The translations under genes were made by a program, and so were the position numbers. Shown in pieces: positions 7,327 through 15,081 of a DNA stretch of 18,898 bases. The stretch's first letter is position 1, and each line of letters opens with the position of its first letter. The stretch is from assembly GCA_964412555.1 (NCBI GenBank), contig CAYPPG010000100.1, positions 1 through 18,898 of the forward strand, read 5' to 3'. Under the pieces are notes generated by a model that worked only from the letters and a program-made list of their open reading frames with translations, was not told where the DNA came from and searched no databases. This DNA comes from CAYPPG01 sp964412555. Its GTDB lineage: Bacteria; Hinthialibacterota; Hinthialibacteria; Hinthialibacterales; Hinthialibacteraceae.

Positions 7327-10095
7327 TCATCTTGGTGGGATTGGTTTTTTCTGTTCCTTTTCTTGTTGATCTTTGTCGCTTATCAGTAGAATAGATGTGG
7401 TTCGGTCTTCATCGATTTGGATTGGGATTGTTTTATTTTTGTCTGCTAAATCCATTTTTTCGTAGGTGATCCATTTTCCGTTTTCTATTTCACCAACAGT
7501 TAAGAAGGGTGAAGTGATTGCGGTAGAAGGGAGTCGGATAGCGCCTTTTTCCGTCGGAAAGACGGCAAGGATTCGGCTTTGGTTGATCGGCTTGTTATCC
7601 AGGCTTCGGATCATGGAATGTCCGGAAATATCAATGCTGAATGCATCATTTCCGCATTTACCGCTTCCTCCCAGGGCAAAAATATGACCTTTTCGATCGA
7701 TTTCAACAAGGCCGGATTGAAATCCTTCCAGCGCAATACTTATTTTCCCTCCTATTGTTTCGATATTATAGGGTTTCGGTGACTCGCTTGATTGGTTGCG
7801 GTAGAGCGTATATACCTTATTCGCATTGTCGAGGGAAATGGAAAAGAGGTGAAGGCGCGGATCATCGGGATTGACGAGAATGCGGCCTTCATTCACTCGA
7901 TTCAGAAATTCCATATATGGATTTTTATCCCATTCATTTCCCGATTTGAGTTCGAGCGGAACGGGGATATAGAAAACACGTCCTTTGCCGACAGTGGAGG
8001 TGATGAAATCCGGTAATGTTGCAGGAATTTCGACCTCGAATGGAGCGGATGGAACAATCGATGGAAGCCCGAGTTGTAAAAGCCTTTTACGGCGTGTCGG
8101 ATTCCGAAATTCATCGAAGGAGACGTCACCGGATAGATATAGATTTCCGCCGTTTTTCACAAATTTTAGCACTTGGGAGAATGTGTTATCCGTCGGGCAG
8201 TAAGGAACCGGCCATAGAATGGTGCGCGTGCTTGCAGGTAAATCGGCGAGTGATCGTTCATTGATCACATTGAAATCCACATGGCAGGCGAAAAGCATGT
8301 TCAGGGCGTTGTCGAGGGCGGCATAGATTCGATTCATTTGCCCGCCCATTCGATGGCTGTCCGGGATCAACAAGTACAAGCCGGGATCGTTGTACTTCGG
8401 TTGAATCGAACGGAAAAACAGACTCATGTTGCGATAGGCATGAAACCAATCTTTGGGGACATTGTCGTGCGCATAGGTCAATCCCCATGGGAAAAGACAG
8501 TCCTCGAAATCCTTTAAATCCCAATTCAAGGCGAATGAACCACCCATACCGAAGGTATCGTGACCAACGGCAAGGAAATGACGGATTGAGTTTTGTGTTT
8601 CGTCTGCGAAACGTCCGTGAGTTCGCGCCTCGTGAGCGTCCCAGGCTTCGAATTCTCCGACTCCGAGTCCCTGTCCTTTGAATCGCCGGTCGATGTATTT
8701 GGTGATGGAGGCGAAGGGTTGTATGGGGCCATGATAGTGAGAATTGACAAAATCCAACCGATGGGTGGCGAACAATTTTTCTGCCGAGGTATGGAATTGC
8801 AGGAATCCGACGGTGGTTTGCATGTTTGGGGCGGCGATACGGATGCCTTGCAGATTGGCATCGATCCAAGACTCAAGCAGTTGTACACGAAAGTAATTGT
8901 AATCGACTCTTCGGGGATTTTCCCAAACATCCCGTCCCGGTTCGCAGGGGATGTTCCCGAGGGATTCTTGGGGAGCGAAATTCCCCCACGCTTCCCGCAG
9001 TTGGGTATCGTTAGTGTAGCGAGAACGTAAAAAGTCATTCCATTTCTGTCGGGTTAGTCCAGAATCTTTGAGTTGGACGGACGGCTCGTTTTGAATATCG
9101 AAAAAGACGTGGGATTGTTCTTTATAGCGGTCTGCCCAGAATTGCGCCCATTTTTGTTGTGCATCCTGTTCTTCGCGGGAAAGATTGATCCCCAACCAGT
9201 CATGAAGAGTGAGCATAAGTGCAATCCCGTGGCGGGCGCACATGGCGACAAGTTCATCCGTTTGCCGGATCAGCCGTGCCGGGGGATCTTTCGCTAAATC
9301 CAGGGAGGAGTGACCGCCGCGGCCTTCATATCCCTTGGCGGCAAAAGGGGAAAAATGCAAAACGCGCAGCATTCGTAGTCCGAAATCTCTCATGCGGGTG
9401 AAATCTTGTTCCCAGGTAGCGGGATTTTCTTTTGGGGAATACCATATCATGCCTGTTTGATTGGTGCCTAAAAGAAATGTGGGGCGGTTGTTGATTTCGA
9501 AGTAATTTTTTTGAAATTTGAATGTACTTTCAGACAAGCGGGTTGGTTTGAATTGGCAAACACCGCTGATCAAGGAATCGTGGAATAGACCAGCTTGCAA
9601 CTTCACATCGATGGTTGAAAATTGTTCAGGTATATCCTCAAGAGAAGTGGATTGCCGAAATTCTTGAGTGCTTTTTGGTTCTAGAGAAATCGTTTTTTCT
9701 GCAAGTGCAGTTTGTTCGATAAGAAAGCATAATTCTGCATCCTGAGATTTTTCCCCGTAGTTTGCGACGGTTGCGATGAATTCCATTTCTTGATTTTTAT
9801 AGTCCCGTTCCAGGGAAACGAGAAATAAACGATTTCGTATACCCTGAATGGCGGCGAGGAGAGATTGCAGCATATGAGGATGATCGGTCGAAAAAAGATT
9901 GACATTTGTGACTCCGGAAAATGCCCACGCGGAACCTTTGAAGGGGCCGTCATGATGGAAGACAAGACTGAATACACTTCCTCTTTTTCTGCCGTAACGG
10001 TCATAGGTATTGACGAGGGGATACCAGCGGGCGTATTGATCGGGAAAAACAGGGCTGTTATTGCCGGTCATGGCAATAGCCGGGAAACCTTCCAA
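7327..10095 (-). CDS. Large clan GH-A glycoside hydrolase (beta-galactosidase-like), catalytic frame; start lost by apparent frameshift
   Basis: 922 codons, counted from a TTG at 10095 with no ribosome binding site. Residues 1-70 are a beta-rich segment and 88-182 an immunoglobulin-like domain. Residues 195-565 form a (beta/alpha)8 barrel that begins NRPTFLLGTNQTG. The likely acid/base is E337 in FFDIQNEP and the likely nucleophile is E481 in LGVGEFEAWD, the clan GH-A pair. Residues 570-735 resemble the GH42-type trimerisation (glutamine-amidotransferase-like) domain, and 740-905 are a C-terminal beta region. Exact family and substrate are uncertain; GH42 or an unclassified GH-A subfamily are the main options. 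The true N-terminus is very probably the signal peptide encoded at 10106-10267 in another frame. Secretion would fit the neighbouring exported sugar enzymes. Confidence 0.8.
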   Translation of the reverse strand: MEGFPAIAMTGNNSPVFPDQYARWYPLVNTYDRYGRKRGSVFSLVFHHDGPFKGSAWAFSGVTNVNLFSTDHPHMLQSLLAAIQGIRNRLFLVSLERDYKNQEMEFIATVANYGEKSQDAELCFLIEQTALAEKTISLEPKSTQEFRQSTSLEDIPEQFSTIDVKLQAGLFHDSLISGVCQFKPTRLSESTFKFQKNYFEINNRPTFLLGTNQTGMIWYSPKENPATWEQDFTRMRDFGLRMLRVLHFSPFAAKGYEGRGGHSSLDLAKDPPARLIRQTDELVAMCARHGIALMLTLHDWLGINLSREEQDAQQKWAQFWADRYKEQSHVFFDIQNEPSVQLKDSGLTRQKWNDFLRSRYTNDTQLREAWGNFAPQESLGNIPCEPGRDVWENPRRVDYNYFRVQLLESWIDANLQGIRIAAPNMQTTVGFLQFHTSAEKLFATHRLDFVNSHYHGPIQPFASITKYIDRRFKGQGLGVGEFEAWDAHEARTHGRFADETQNSIRHFLAVGHDTFGMGGSFALNWDLKDFEDCLFPWGLTYAHDNVPKDWFHAYRNMSLFFRSIQPKYNDPGLYLLIPDSHRMGGQMNRIYAALDNALNMLFACHVDFNVINERSLADLPASTRTILWPVPYCPTDNTFSQVLKFVKNGGNLYLSGDVSFDEFRNPTRRKRLLQLGLPSIVPSAPFEVEIPATLPDFITSTVGKGRVFYIPVPLELKSGNEWDKNPYMEFLNRVNEGRILVNPDDPRLHLFSISLDNANKVYTLYRNQSSESPKPYNIETIGGKISIALEGFQSGLVEIDRKGHIFALGGSGKCGNDAFSIDISGHSMIRSLDNKPINQSRILAVFPTEKGAIRLPSTAITSPFLTVGEIENGKWITYEKMDLADKNKTIPIQIDEDRTTSILLISDKDQQEKEQKKPIPPR

Positions 10096-10105
10096 TGCCC
10101 CTGTT

Positions 10106-10267
10106 TTAATCCTTCAATTCAACGGGATTGGCGTAGGAAGGCTCTTTCGGGAAATCTTCTTTCATGATGCCAATTTGTGGAGTTTCTGAAGAATAATTTG
10201 CTTGTGCTATCGAATGAGTCGATAGAATTGTGAACAACGTGATAAAGAAAAGATTTGAAATCACCAT
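10106..10267 (-). pseudogene. Signal-peptide N-terminus of the glycoside hydrolase, cut off by an apparent +1 frameshift
   Basis: A 53-aa frame starts at ATG 10265-10267 with AAGGAA 6 nt upstream. It encodes a signal peptide (hydrophobic core LFFITLFTIL, cleavage likely after A-Q-A at residue 23) and about 30 mature residues ending in PVELKD, then stops at TAA (10106-10108). The catalytic frame opens at once in the next register: after a TGA overlapping this end it reads through K-T-G-A-L-E-G-F-P. Removing one base at GGATT gives a continuous protein of about 979 aa with an export signal. The short frame has no use alone, so I read it as the real start of the hydrolase gene, broken by a mutation or a sequencing error. 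Confidence 0.72.
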
Positions 10268-10365
10268 GTATTTTCCTTTTTGTGTTTTGGTTTATGCTTA
10301 TTGTAACCATTATGACATCGATCTTGCGGGGAGACATAGTGTTTTCGCGTGTAGTATCATCGAGA

Positions 10366-10400
10366 GTGGGATTTCTGCCTTGAATATTCGGCAATCCCAC
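10366..10400. repeat. Interrupted inverted repeat with a palindromic loop
   Basis: GTGGGATT (10366-10373) pairs with AATCCCAC (10393-10400). Inside, GCC (10377-10379) pairs with GGC (10390-10392) after a 3-nt bulge. The loop contains the perfect palindrome GAATATTC (10382-10389). No T-tract follows on either strand, so it is not an intrinsic terminator. An operator for a dimeric regulator of the divergent genes is possible. Confidence 0.55.
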
Positions 10401-10495
10401 AGGTGTTGGCCGGTCTGGTGGAACGATCATTTTTAGGGGGGATGATCCCAAGGATAAAGAATATCGGTGGTTTTGTCGATAAACGTAAATAGATT

Positions 10496-10526
10496 TTGGT
10501 AGTTTGGTTGGATTTTGTGTTATGGT
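10496..10526 (+). promoter_or_regulatory. Weak promoter candidate for the biosynthetic operon
   Basis: TATGGT (10521-10526) is preceded by TG one base upstream, giving an extended -10 (TGTTATGGT). A TTGGTA (10496-10501) lies 19 nt further up as a poor -35. The hexamer is far from consensus, so this is only a candidate. Confidence 0.25.
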
Positions 10527-10585
10527 TTAGCGCCGAAAGGCAGCAGTTCGCAGGCGCATAGTGAAACGTGGTCGAGCGGAAAGTG

Positions 10586-11359
10586 ATGATAGTTGATATT
10601 CATGCTCATCTTACACCGGACGGGAGTTGGTTTGGTTCCGGATTGGACGCATCTCCTGAAACGCTGCTGCAGCAGATGGATGAGGCAGATGTGGATAAAG
10701 CTGTGATTATTCCGATTCCCGGCTGCCATGACAATGAGTTTATGTTGAGAACGGCTAAGCAATATGATGACCGGTTTATACCCGCCGTAACGGTTGATCC
10801 GGCGCCGGATGCAGTGGAAAAGTTGAAGGACTTATTTGAACGGGGGGCCAGAGTGATCAAAATCCATCCGAAAAGGCAGAAATTATCCTCCCCTGGAATG
10901 CCGGAATTGCTTGATATTTATGGATTTGCCGAATCGAATGGGGTACCGGTTCTGATGGATACCTTCAATTTGCCTTCGGGAGTTATGAGAAATTGGACTC
11001 CGTTGCAATACGATCCGATTTTGCATGAATATCCGAACTTGAAAATGATTTTTGCTCATTCAGGGGCGTTTCATGTGTTGGAGTTGATGGAATTGATGCG
11101 GGCGCACCAGTCTATTTTTACGGATTTGTCTTTGATCACCACGTATTTTCCGGCATATACCTCGGTTTGGAACGATTTGCGTTTTTTTGTAAATCGATTC
11201 AAGGGGGACCGGTTTTTGTGGGGGTCGGATTTTCCGGAAGTGACGCTGCAAGGGAGCCGGGATGCTGCGTCGCGTTTGATGGGGGAACTGATGGAATCGA
11301 ATAAAAAGCGCGTTTTCGGTGAAAATGCCGTTACTCTGTTGCAACTCTCGGATGGATAA
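10586..11359 (+). CDS. Amidohydrolase-2 family metal-dependent hydrolase or decarboxylase
   Basis: 257 aa from the ATG at 10586. In-frame GTG starts at 10568 and 10583 are alternatives, since GGAAAG at 10578-10583 is very close to the ATG. The N-terminus IVDIHAHL has the H-x-H metal pair (H6, H8) of PF04909. Later come KIHPK (H94), FAHSG (H158) and the catalytic Asp in FLWGSDFPE (D215). At the barrel strand where relatives usually read P-V-x-x-H-T-G, this protein reads PVLMDTF, so Asp stands where His is expected. The family includes hydrolases and the aminocarboxymuconate-semialdehyde decarboxylase group. No export signal is seen. It is first in the operon, 5 nt before the aldolase fusion. 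The reaction cannot be named. Confidence 0.82.
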   Translation: MIVDIHAHLTPDGSWFGSGLDASPETLLQQMDEADVDKAVIIPIPGCHDNEFMLRTAKQYDDRFIPAVTVDPAPDAVEKLKDLFERGARVIKIHPKRQKLSSPGMPELLDIYGFAESNGVPVLMDTFNLPSGVMRNWTPLQYDPILHEYPNLKMIFAHSGAFHVLELMELMRAHQSIFTDLSLITTYFPAYTSVWNDLRFFVNRFKGDRFLWGSDFPEVTLQGSRDAASRLMGELMESNKKRVFGENAVTLLQLSDG

Positions 11360-11364
11360 AAACC

Positions 11365-13479
11365 ATGAGTACAAACAATCCGAAAATACTTGAATGTACC
11401 TTACGAGACGGTAGTTATACCATCGATTTTCAATTTACGGCGCAAGATACACGTGTCATTGCTTCCGCGTTGCAGAATGTGGGTTTTCGTTTGATTGAAA
11501 TTGGTCACGGATTGGGACTCAATGCCTCAACGGCGGGGAAAGGGGAGGCGGCGGCTACTGACGAAGAGTATTTGCGAGCTGCGGCAAGTGTTCTTGATCG
11601 AGTCAAGTGGGGGATGTTTTTTATTCCGGGAATTGGGCGGCATGAAGATTTAGATTTAGCGGCGAAATATGGGATGGGTTTCGTGAGGGTGGGGACCAAT
11701 GCTCCTGAAATCGAAACGGCAAAGGAGTACGTCGAACATGCGAAATCGTTAGGGATGCTTACGGCTGTGAATATGATGAAATCGTATGTTCTTTCGCCGA
11801 AAGAACTGGCCTTGAATGCAAAGAAGGCGGAGGAATTTGGCTGCGATATCGTGTATTTGGTCGATTCGGCCGGTAGTTTGCTGCCGGAGCAGATGCGTGA
11901 GTATATTCTCGCGTTGCGAGAGGCACTTGCTGTGCCGATTGGATTTCACGGGCATGATAATTTATCTTTGGGTATTGCCAATTCGTTGGTTGCGATTGAA
12001 GCGGGAGCGGAATATGTCGATAGCACTTTGCAAGGAATGGGAAGGGGTGGAGGGAATGCGGTGACGGAAGTGCTGCTGACGGTGTTGAAAAAGAAGGGGA
12101 TGGATTTGGGGATATCTCTCAATCAGACGATGGATATCAGTCATCGAATCATCAAACCGCTGTTAAAAGATAAAGGATGGGATTCGATTGATATTACTTC
12201 CGGTTTTGCCGGATTTCATTCCAGTTATTTGAAAACAATTTTGAAATATTCCGATCAATATGCGATCGATCCGCGGGATTTGATCGTGGAAGTCTGCCAG
12301 GTTGATCAAGTTCATGCGTCGGAAGAAATGGTGGAGGAACTTGCGCGTCAACTTCGGGAGAATCGGAAAGGAACATCGGGATTGCATTTTGTTTCCCTCC
12401 CCCATTTTGTTTTTGATAATGATAAGAATGAAAAGTATGAAGATGGATTGTTGTCAGAGGCTGTATTTCATTTGGCGAGAAAAATCAATGCAACAGCAAA
12501 GAAAAGTGGGAAGCAGAGTGTATTTAACATCGTTGCTGCAACCGAAAGGGACGGGAAGGTGACCGTATCGCGCTTTATCCAAGAAGAATTCGATTATGTG
12601 ATTGGGAGCGTCGAATTGGATACTGTCAATCAACTCCGGGATATTATTCGTGCTATCGACGGAAAGGTGGACATTCTTCTGATCGATGAGGAACAAAAGT
12701 CTTACTTACCGCGTTCCTTGGCGTTTGAAGCCGTACCGGATGTAAACCAATCGAAGTTGATTCCGTATCATGACAGTGAAGTTTGGATTCGCTCTGTTTT
12801 TCGTCAGATTAGCGCGGTGTTCGATGGAGTCAGGGGGAAAAAAATTGCAATTTTCGGTATGGATAAAAAAGGTTTGAGGCTTTCCTGGTGGCTGCATGAA
12901 TGTGGAGCGGAAATCACGATGATCGATGCAACGGAAAAGGAATTGGATTGTTCCGTTCAAGCACTTCGGACGTTGATGCAGAACAGTGAGTGTTTGAACG
13001 CCAATTCCGATTGTATCGAAGCGGCTGGGAATGCGGATGCTATTGTATCCTTTGATTGCAAGAACAAACCGATTCGATTACAAGTTGTGCGGGCCATGTC
13101 AAAGGAAGGCGTGGTATTCGATGCAGGGATTGGTGCAGTGAATGATGATGCGATTCGGTATTGTCATGAGCATGCGATCCGGATTCTGCGGCCCGATATG
13201 CGCGCCGCGTTGGCGGCAGAATTGACACTTGCTTTAGGTACGAAGCATATGGTTTCGGAAATCATGGGGAAGGGGAGTATTGATGGAGTTCCTGTAGTTG
13301 CCGGGGGAGTGATTGGGCAATACGGCGACATCATCGTGGATTCCGTATGCCATCCAACGCGTGTTGTCGGTGTGGCAGATGGACGGGGGACGGTCCTGTA
13401 TGACTCTCCGGAAGAATTTCTCGACTCAATCAATAAAGTCGAGAAAGAGATTTTTCGTCAAAAAGTCATTTCGAATTGA
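11365..13479 (+). CDS. Bifunctional fusion: 4-hydroxy-2-oxovalerate aldolase-like module plus Rossmann dehydrogenase-like module
   Basis: 704 aa. Residues 7-280 are a DRE-TIM metallolyase (HMGL-like, PF00682). The catalytic/metal motif is TLRDGS (R14, D15), the metal-binding histidines are in FHGHDN (H195, H197), and a GMGRGGGNA loop follows. Residues 281-335 (FAGFHSSYLKTIL, VDQVHASEEMVEELA) resemble the communication domain of 4-hydroxy-2-oxovalerate aldolases (DmpG_comm, PF07836). Together this is a complete aldolase of the usual 340 aa. Residues 340-488 are an unassigned alpha/beta segment. From 491 a dinucleotide-binding fold begins (KKIAIFGMDKKG, then an acidic MID at 519-521), up to about 620. 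Classical aldolases of this group partner a separate aldehyde dehydrogenase and channel the aldehyde; here an oxidoreductase-like module is on the same chain. The actual substrates are unknown. Confidence 0.82.
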   Translation: MSTNNPKILECTLRDGSYTIDFQFTAQDTRVIASALQNVGFRLIEIGHGLGLNASTAGKGEAAATDEEYLRAAASVLDRVKWGMFFIPGIGRHEDLDLAAKYGMGFVRVGTNAPEIETAKEYVEHAKSLGMLTAVNMMKSYVLSPKELALNAKKAEEFGCDIVYLVDSAGSLLPEQMREYILALREALAVPIGFHGHDNLSLGIANSLVAIEAGAEYVDSTLQGMGRGGGNAVTEVLLTVLKKKGMDLGISLNQTMDISHRIIKPLLKDKGWDSIDITSGFAGFHSSYLKTILKYSDQYAIDPRDLIVEVCQVDQVHASEEMVEELARQLRENRKGTSGLHFVSLPHFVFDNDKNEKYEDGLLSEAVFHLARKINATAKKSGKQSVFNIVAATERDGKVTVSRFIQEEFDYVIGSVELDTVNQLRDIIRAIDGKVDILLIDEEQKSYLPRSLAFEAVPDVNQSKLIPYHDSEVWIRSVFRQISAVFDGVRGKKIAIFGMDKKGLRLSWWLHECGAEITMIDATEKELDCSVQALRTLMQNSECLNANSDCIEAAGNADAIVSFDCKNKPIRLQVVRAMSKEGVVFDAGIGAVNDDAIRYCHEHAIRILRPDMRAALAAELTLALGTKHMVSEIMGKGSIDGVPVVAGGVIGQYGDIIVDSVCHPTRVVGVADGRGTVLYDSPEEFLDSINKVEKEIFRQKVISN

Positions 13480-13514
13480 AAGATCAATTTCGGTTTTGGG
13501 ATCGAGGAGAACAT

Positions 13515-13541
13515 ATGCATGGGAATCAATGTGTAGAATAA
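13515..13541 (+). CDS. Possible 8-codon leader ORF with strong ribosome binding site
   Basis: ATG at 13515 with GGAG 5 nt upstream encodes MHGNQCVE and stops at TAA 13539-13541, in the 91-nt gap before the ATP-grasp gene. The ribosome binding site is better than those of several real genes here. It may be a translated leader that tunes the next gene, or a chance match. Confidence 0.3.
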   Translation: MHGNQCVE

Positions 13542-13570
13542 ATCTAACATGCAGCGTTTAAGGAAATTCA

Positions 13571-14785
13571 ATGAATCCTTGTGTGATGATTCTTGGTGCT
13601 TCGAAATATATGATTCGTTCGATCCAAATTGCGAAGCGAATGGGATGTCGGGTACTTGTTACTGATGGAAATCCCCGTGCTGAAGGATTGCAATATGCTG
13701 ATTATGCGGAAGTTATAGATATAACCGATATCGATCAATCGATATGTATCGCAAAGCACTATCAAATTGACGCTGTAGTACCGATGAATGATTTTGGAGT
13801 TCCGACAGCGGCTGCGGTTGCGACGGCAATCGGATTAGTCGGAATCAGTCATGAAGCGGCAATCAATTCGACTTGCAAATCTCGAATGCGGAAACAATGG
13901 GAACGTTATAATTTATCATCTGTAAAATTTAACGTTGTTAAAACGCTGGAAGAAGCCTATCAATTTGTAGAAGAATGGAATCATTTTCCGATGATTTTGA
14001 AGCCAGATGATAGTCGTGGAGGTGGGAGCCGAGGAGTTTCGCGAGTGGAGACAGTCGATGAGCTTCCACAGGCGTTTGAATATGCACAAAGTGTTTATGA
14101 GGATAAATCGGTCATAATTGAGGAATGTTTGGAAGGAAGTGAGCATAGTATCGAAACCATCACCTACGATGGGAAAGTGTATATCCTTGCTGTTTCTGAC
14201 AAAGTAAAAACACCACCACCATCCAGGGTGGATCATAGTGTGATCTATCCTTCCATTTATGAGGGGCAGGATTTAGAAAAGATACATGAAACAGTAAAAG
14301 CCGCCGTGACCGCTCTCGAGATCGACGTGGGTGCGGCTCATGTCGAGCTATGCATGACAAAGGAAGGGCCTAAATTGTTTGAAATTGGAGCGCGATGCGG
14401 TGGGGGTCATACACCCAGTGTCATTATTCCCTATTTAACCGGAATCGAGATGTTCGAAGAGGTGATTCGGATTTCTTTGGGAGAGAAACCATCCAATTTA
14501 AGTTCATATTCGATGAAGGGTTGTGTCTATCGATTTGTGATTCCACCGCCAGGTATTGTCAAGAAAATTAAAGGGATAGAAGAGATTAAAAAGTGGAAGG
14601 ATATCCTTGATTGTGAGTTGTGGTTTAATGAAGGGGATACGATTCCGTCTGTAAAAACGGGGCATGACCGATCCGGATACCTAATTGCTGGGGGAAAATT
14701 GCGCCAAGAAGCGGTTGAAATAGCGGACCGTGCGGAAGTTGCTTTGGGAATTGAAGTTTTTCCCCATGAATTGTATTTTCATTGA
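13571..14785 (+). CDS. ATP-grasp ligase
   Basis: 404 aa. The pre-ATP-grasp Rossmann-like domain covers residues 1-100 and begins VMILGASKYMIRSI. The ATP-grasp domain runs from 105 to 305. It includes the first ATP-binding lysine (FPMILKPDD, K144), a glycine-rich loop (RGGGSRGV, 149-156), IIEECLEG, and the Mg-binding acids in HVEL (E259) and LFEIGARCGGGH (E271 with R275). A C-terminal cap (310-404) follows. This is the carbamoyl-phosphate synthase/PurK/L-amino-acid-ligase branch, which activates a carboxylate as acyl phosphate and joins it to an amine. AAGGAA lies 6 nt before the ATG. Placed between an aldolase fusion and radical SAM genes, it most likely forms an amide in the same product. 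The amine and acid are unknown. Confidence 0.9.
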   Translation: MNPCVMILGASKYMIRSIQIAKRMGCRVLVTDGNPRAEGLQYADYAEVIDITDIDQSICIAKHYQIDAVVPMNDFGVPTAAAVATAIGLVGISHEAAINSTCKSRMRKQWERYNLSSVKFNVVKTLEEAYQFVEEWNHFPMILKPDDSRGGGSRGVSRVETVDELPQAFEYAQSVYEDKSVIIEECLEGSEHSIETITYDGKVYILAVSDKVKTPPPSRVDHSVIYPSIYEGQDLEKIHETVKAAVTALEIDVGAAHVELCMTKEGPKLFEIGARCGGGHTPSVIIPYLTGIEMFEEVIRISLGEKPSNLSSYSMKGCVYRFVIPPPGIVKKIKGIEEIKKWKDILDCELWFNEGDTIPSVKTGHDRSGYLIAGGKLRQEAVEIADRAEVALGIEVFPHELYFH

Positions 14786-14856
14786 AATGAAGACAATATA
14801 ATTAATGATGATGTTGAATGGATTGGGAGTTTGAATGGGCTAACACATTATTATTT

Positions 14857-14865
14857 TGTTATAAT
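14857..14865 (+). promoter_or_regulatory. Extended -10 promoter element upstream of the small ORF
   Basis: TG-T-TATAAT is a perfect extended -10. It lies 40 nt before the ATG of the small ORF at 14906, so a transcript would start near 14872 with a leader of about 34 nt. No good -35 is seen, which extended -10 promoters can do without. It suggests extra expression of the small ORF and the radical SAM genes. Confidence 0.5.
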
Positions 14866-14905
14866 AAGCCAAGATTAAATTGGAGATAATTGATTGAAGG
14901 TGACG

Positions 14906-15013
14906 ATGAAAAAGTCAAATAGTGTAAAGATCGTTAACGGAATCAGCGATAATAAAAGGAGTGTAAGTGAAACTTCGTCGGGTATTGCGAGGATTGAACT
15001 AAATTTCATGTGA
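14906..15013 (+). CDS. 35-aa small ORF between the ATP-grasp and radical SAM genes
   Basis: ATG at 14906 with a good ribosome binding site (GAAGGTGA, 14896-14903) and an extended -10 element 40 nt upstream. The peptide starts MKKSNSVKIVNG, is rich in Ser/Thr (S-V-S-E-T-S-S in the middle) and ends with R-I-E-L-N-F-M. It has no Cys and no signal peptide. Its place just upstream of two radical SAM/SPASM genes and after an ATP-grasp ligase is where a ribosomal peptide precursor would be expected, though no known precursor family is recognised. A plain leader peptide or a chance ORF are the alternatives. A slippery A-AAT-TTC lies at 15001-15007; a -1 shift there would extend it to 58 aa, ending at TAA 15079-15081 directly before the next ATG. 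Confidence 0.5.
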   Translation: MKKSNSVKIVNGISDNKRSVSETSSGIARIELNFM

Positions 15014-15081
15014 TTAAAGAAACACCGGAAGTGCAGTCCAAATTAAACGCGCAAAAACCTATTCTGATGACAAGGGAATAA

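Larger units (their letters stand above)
10268..10585. other. Divergent intergenic region between the glycoside hydrolase and the biosynthetic operon
   Basis: 318 nt holding the 5' ends of both divergent units. It contains the interrupted hairpin at 10366-10400, a shorter GGGAT-G-ATCCC dyad (10439-10449) and a weak promoter-like signal at 10496-10526. A 110-codon minus-strand frame (10119-10451) crosses the region, but it has no ribosome binding site and overlaps the signal-peptide frame, so it is not called. Confidence 0.5.

Noticed and set aside
8258..8869. 203-codon minus-strand frame inside the glycoside hydrolase gene
   Set aside because: It is in a shifted frame of the same strand, with Arg/Pro/Ser-rich composition typical of an out-of-frame reading.
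10119..10451. 110-codon minus-strand frame across the divergent region
   Set aside because: It overlaps the signal-peptide frame, which has the better start and a clear biological reading.
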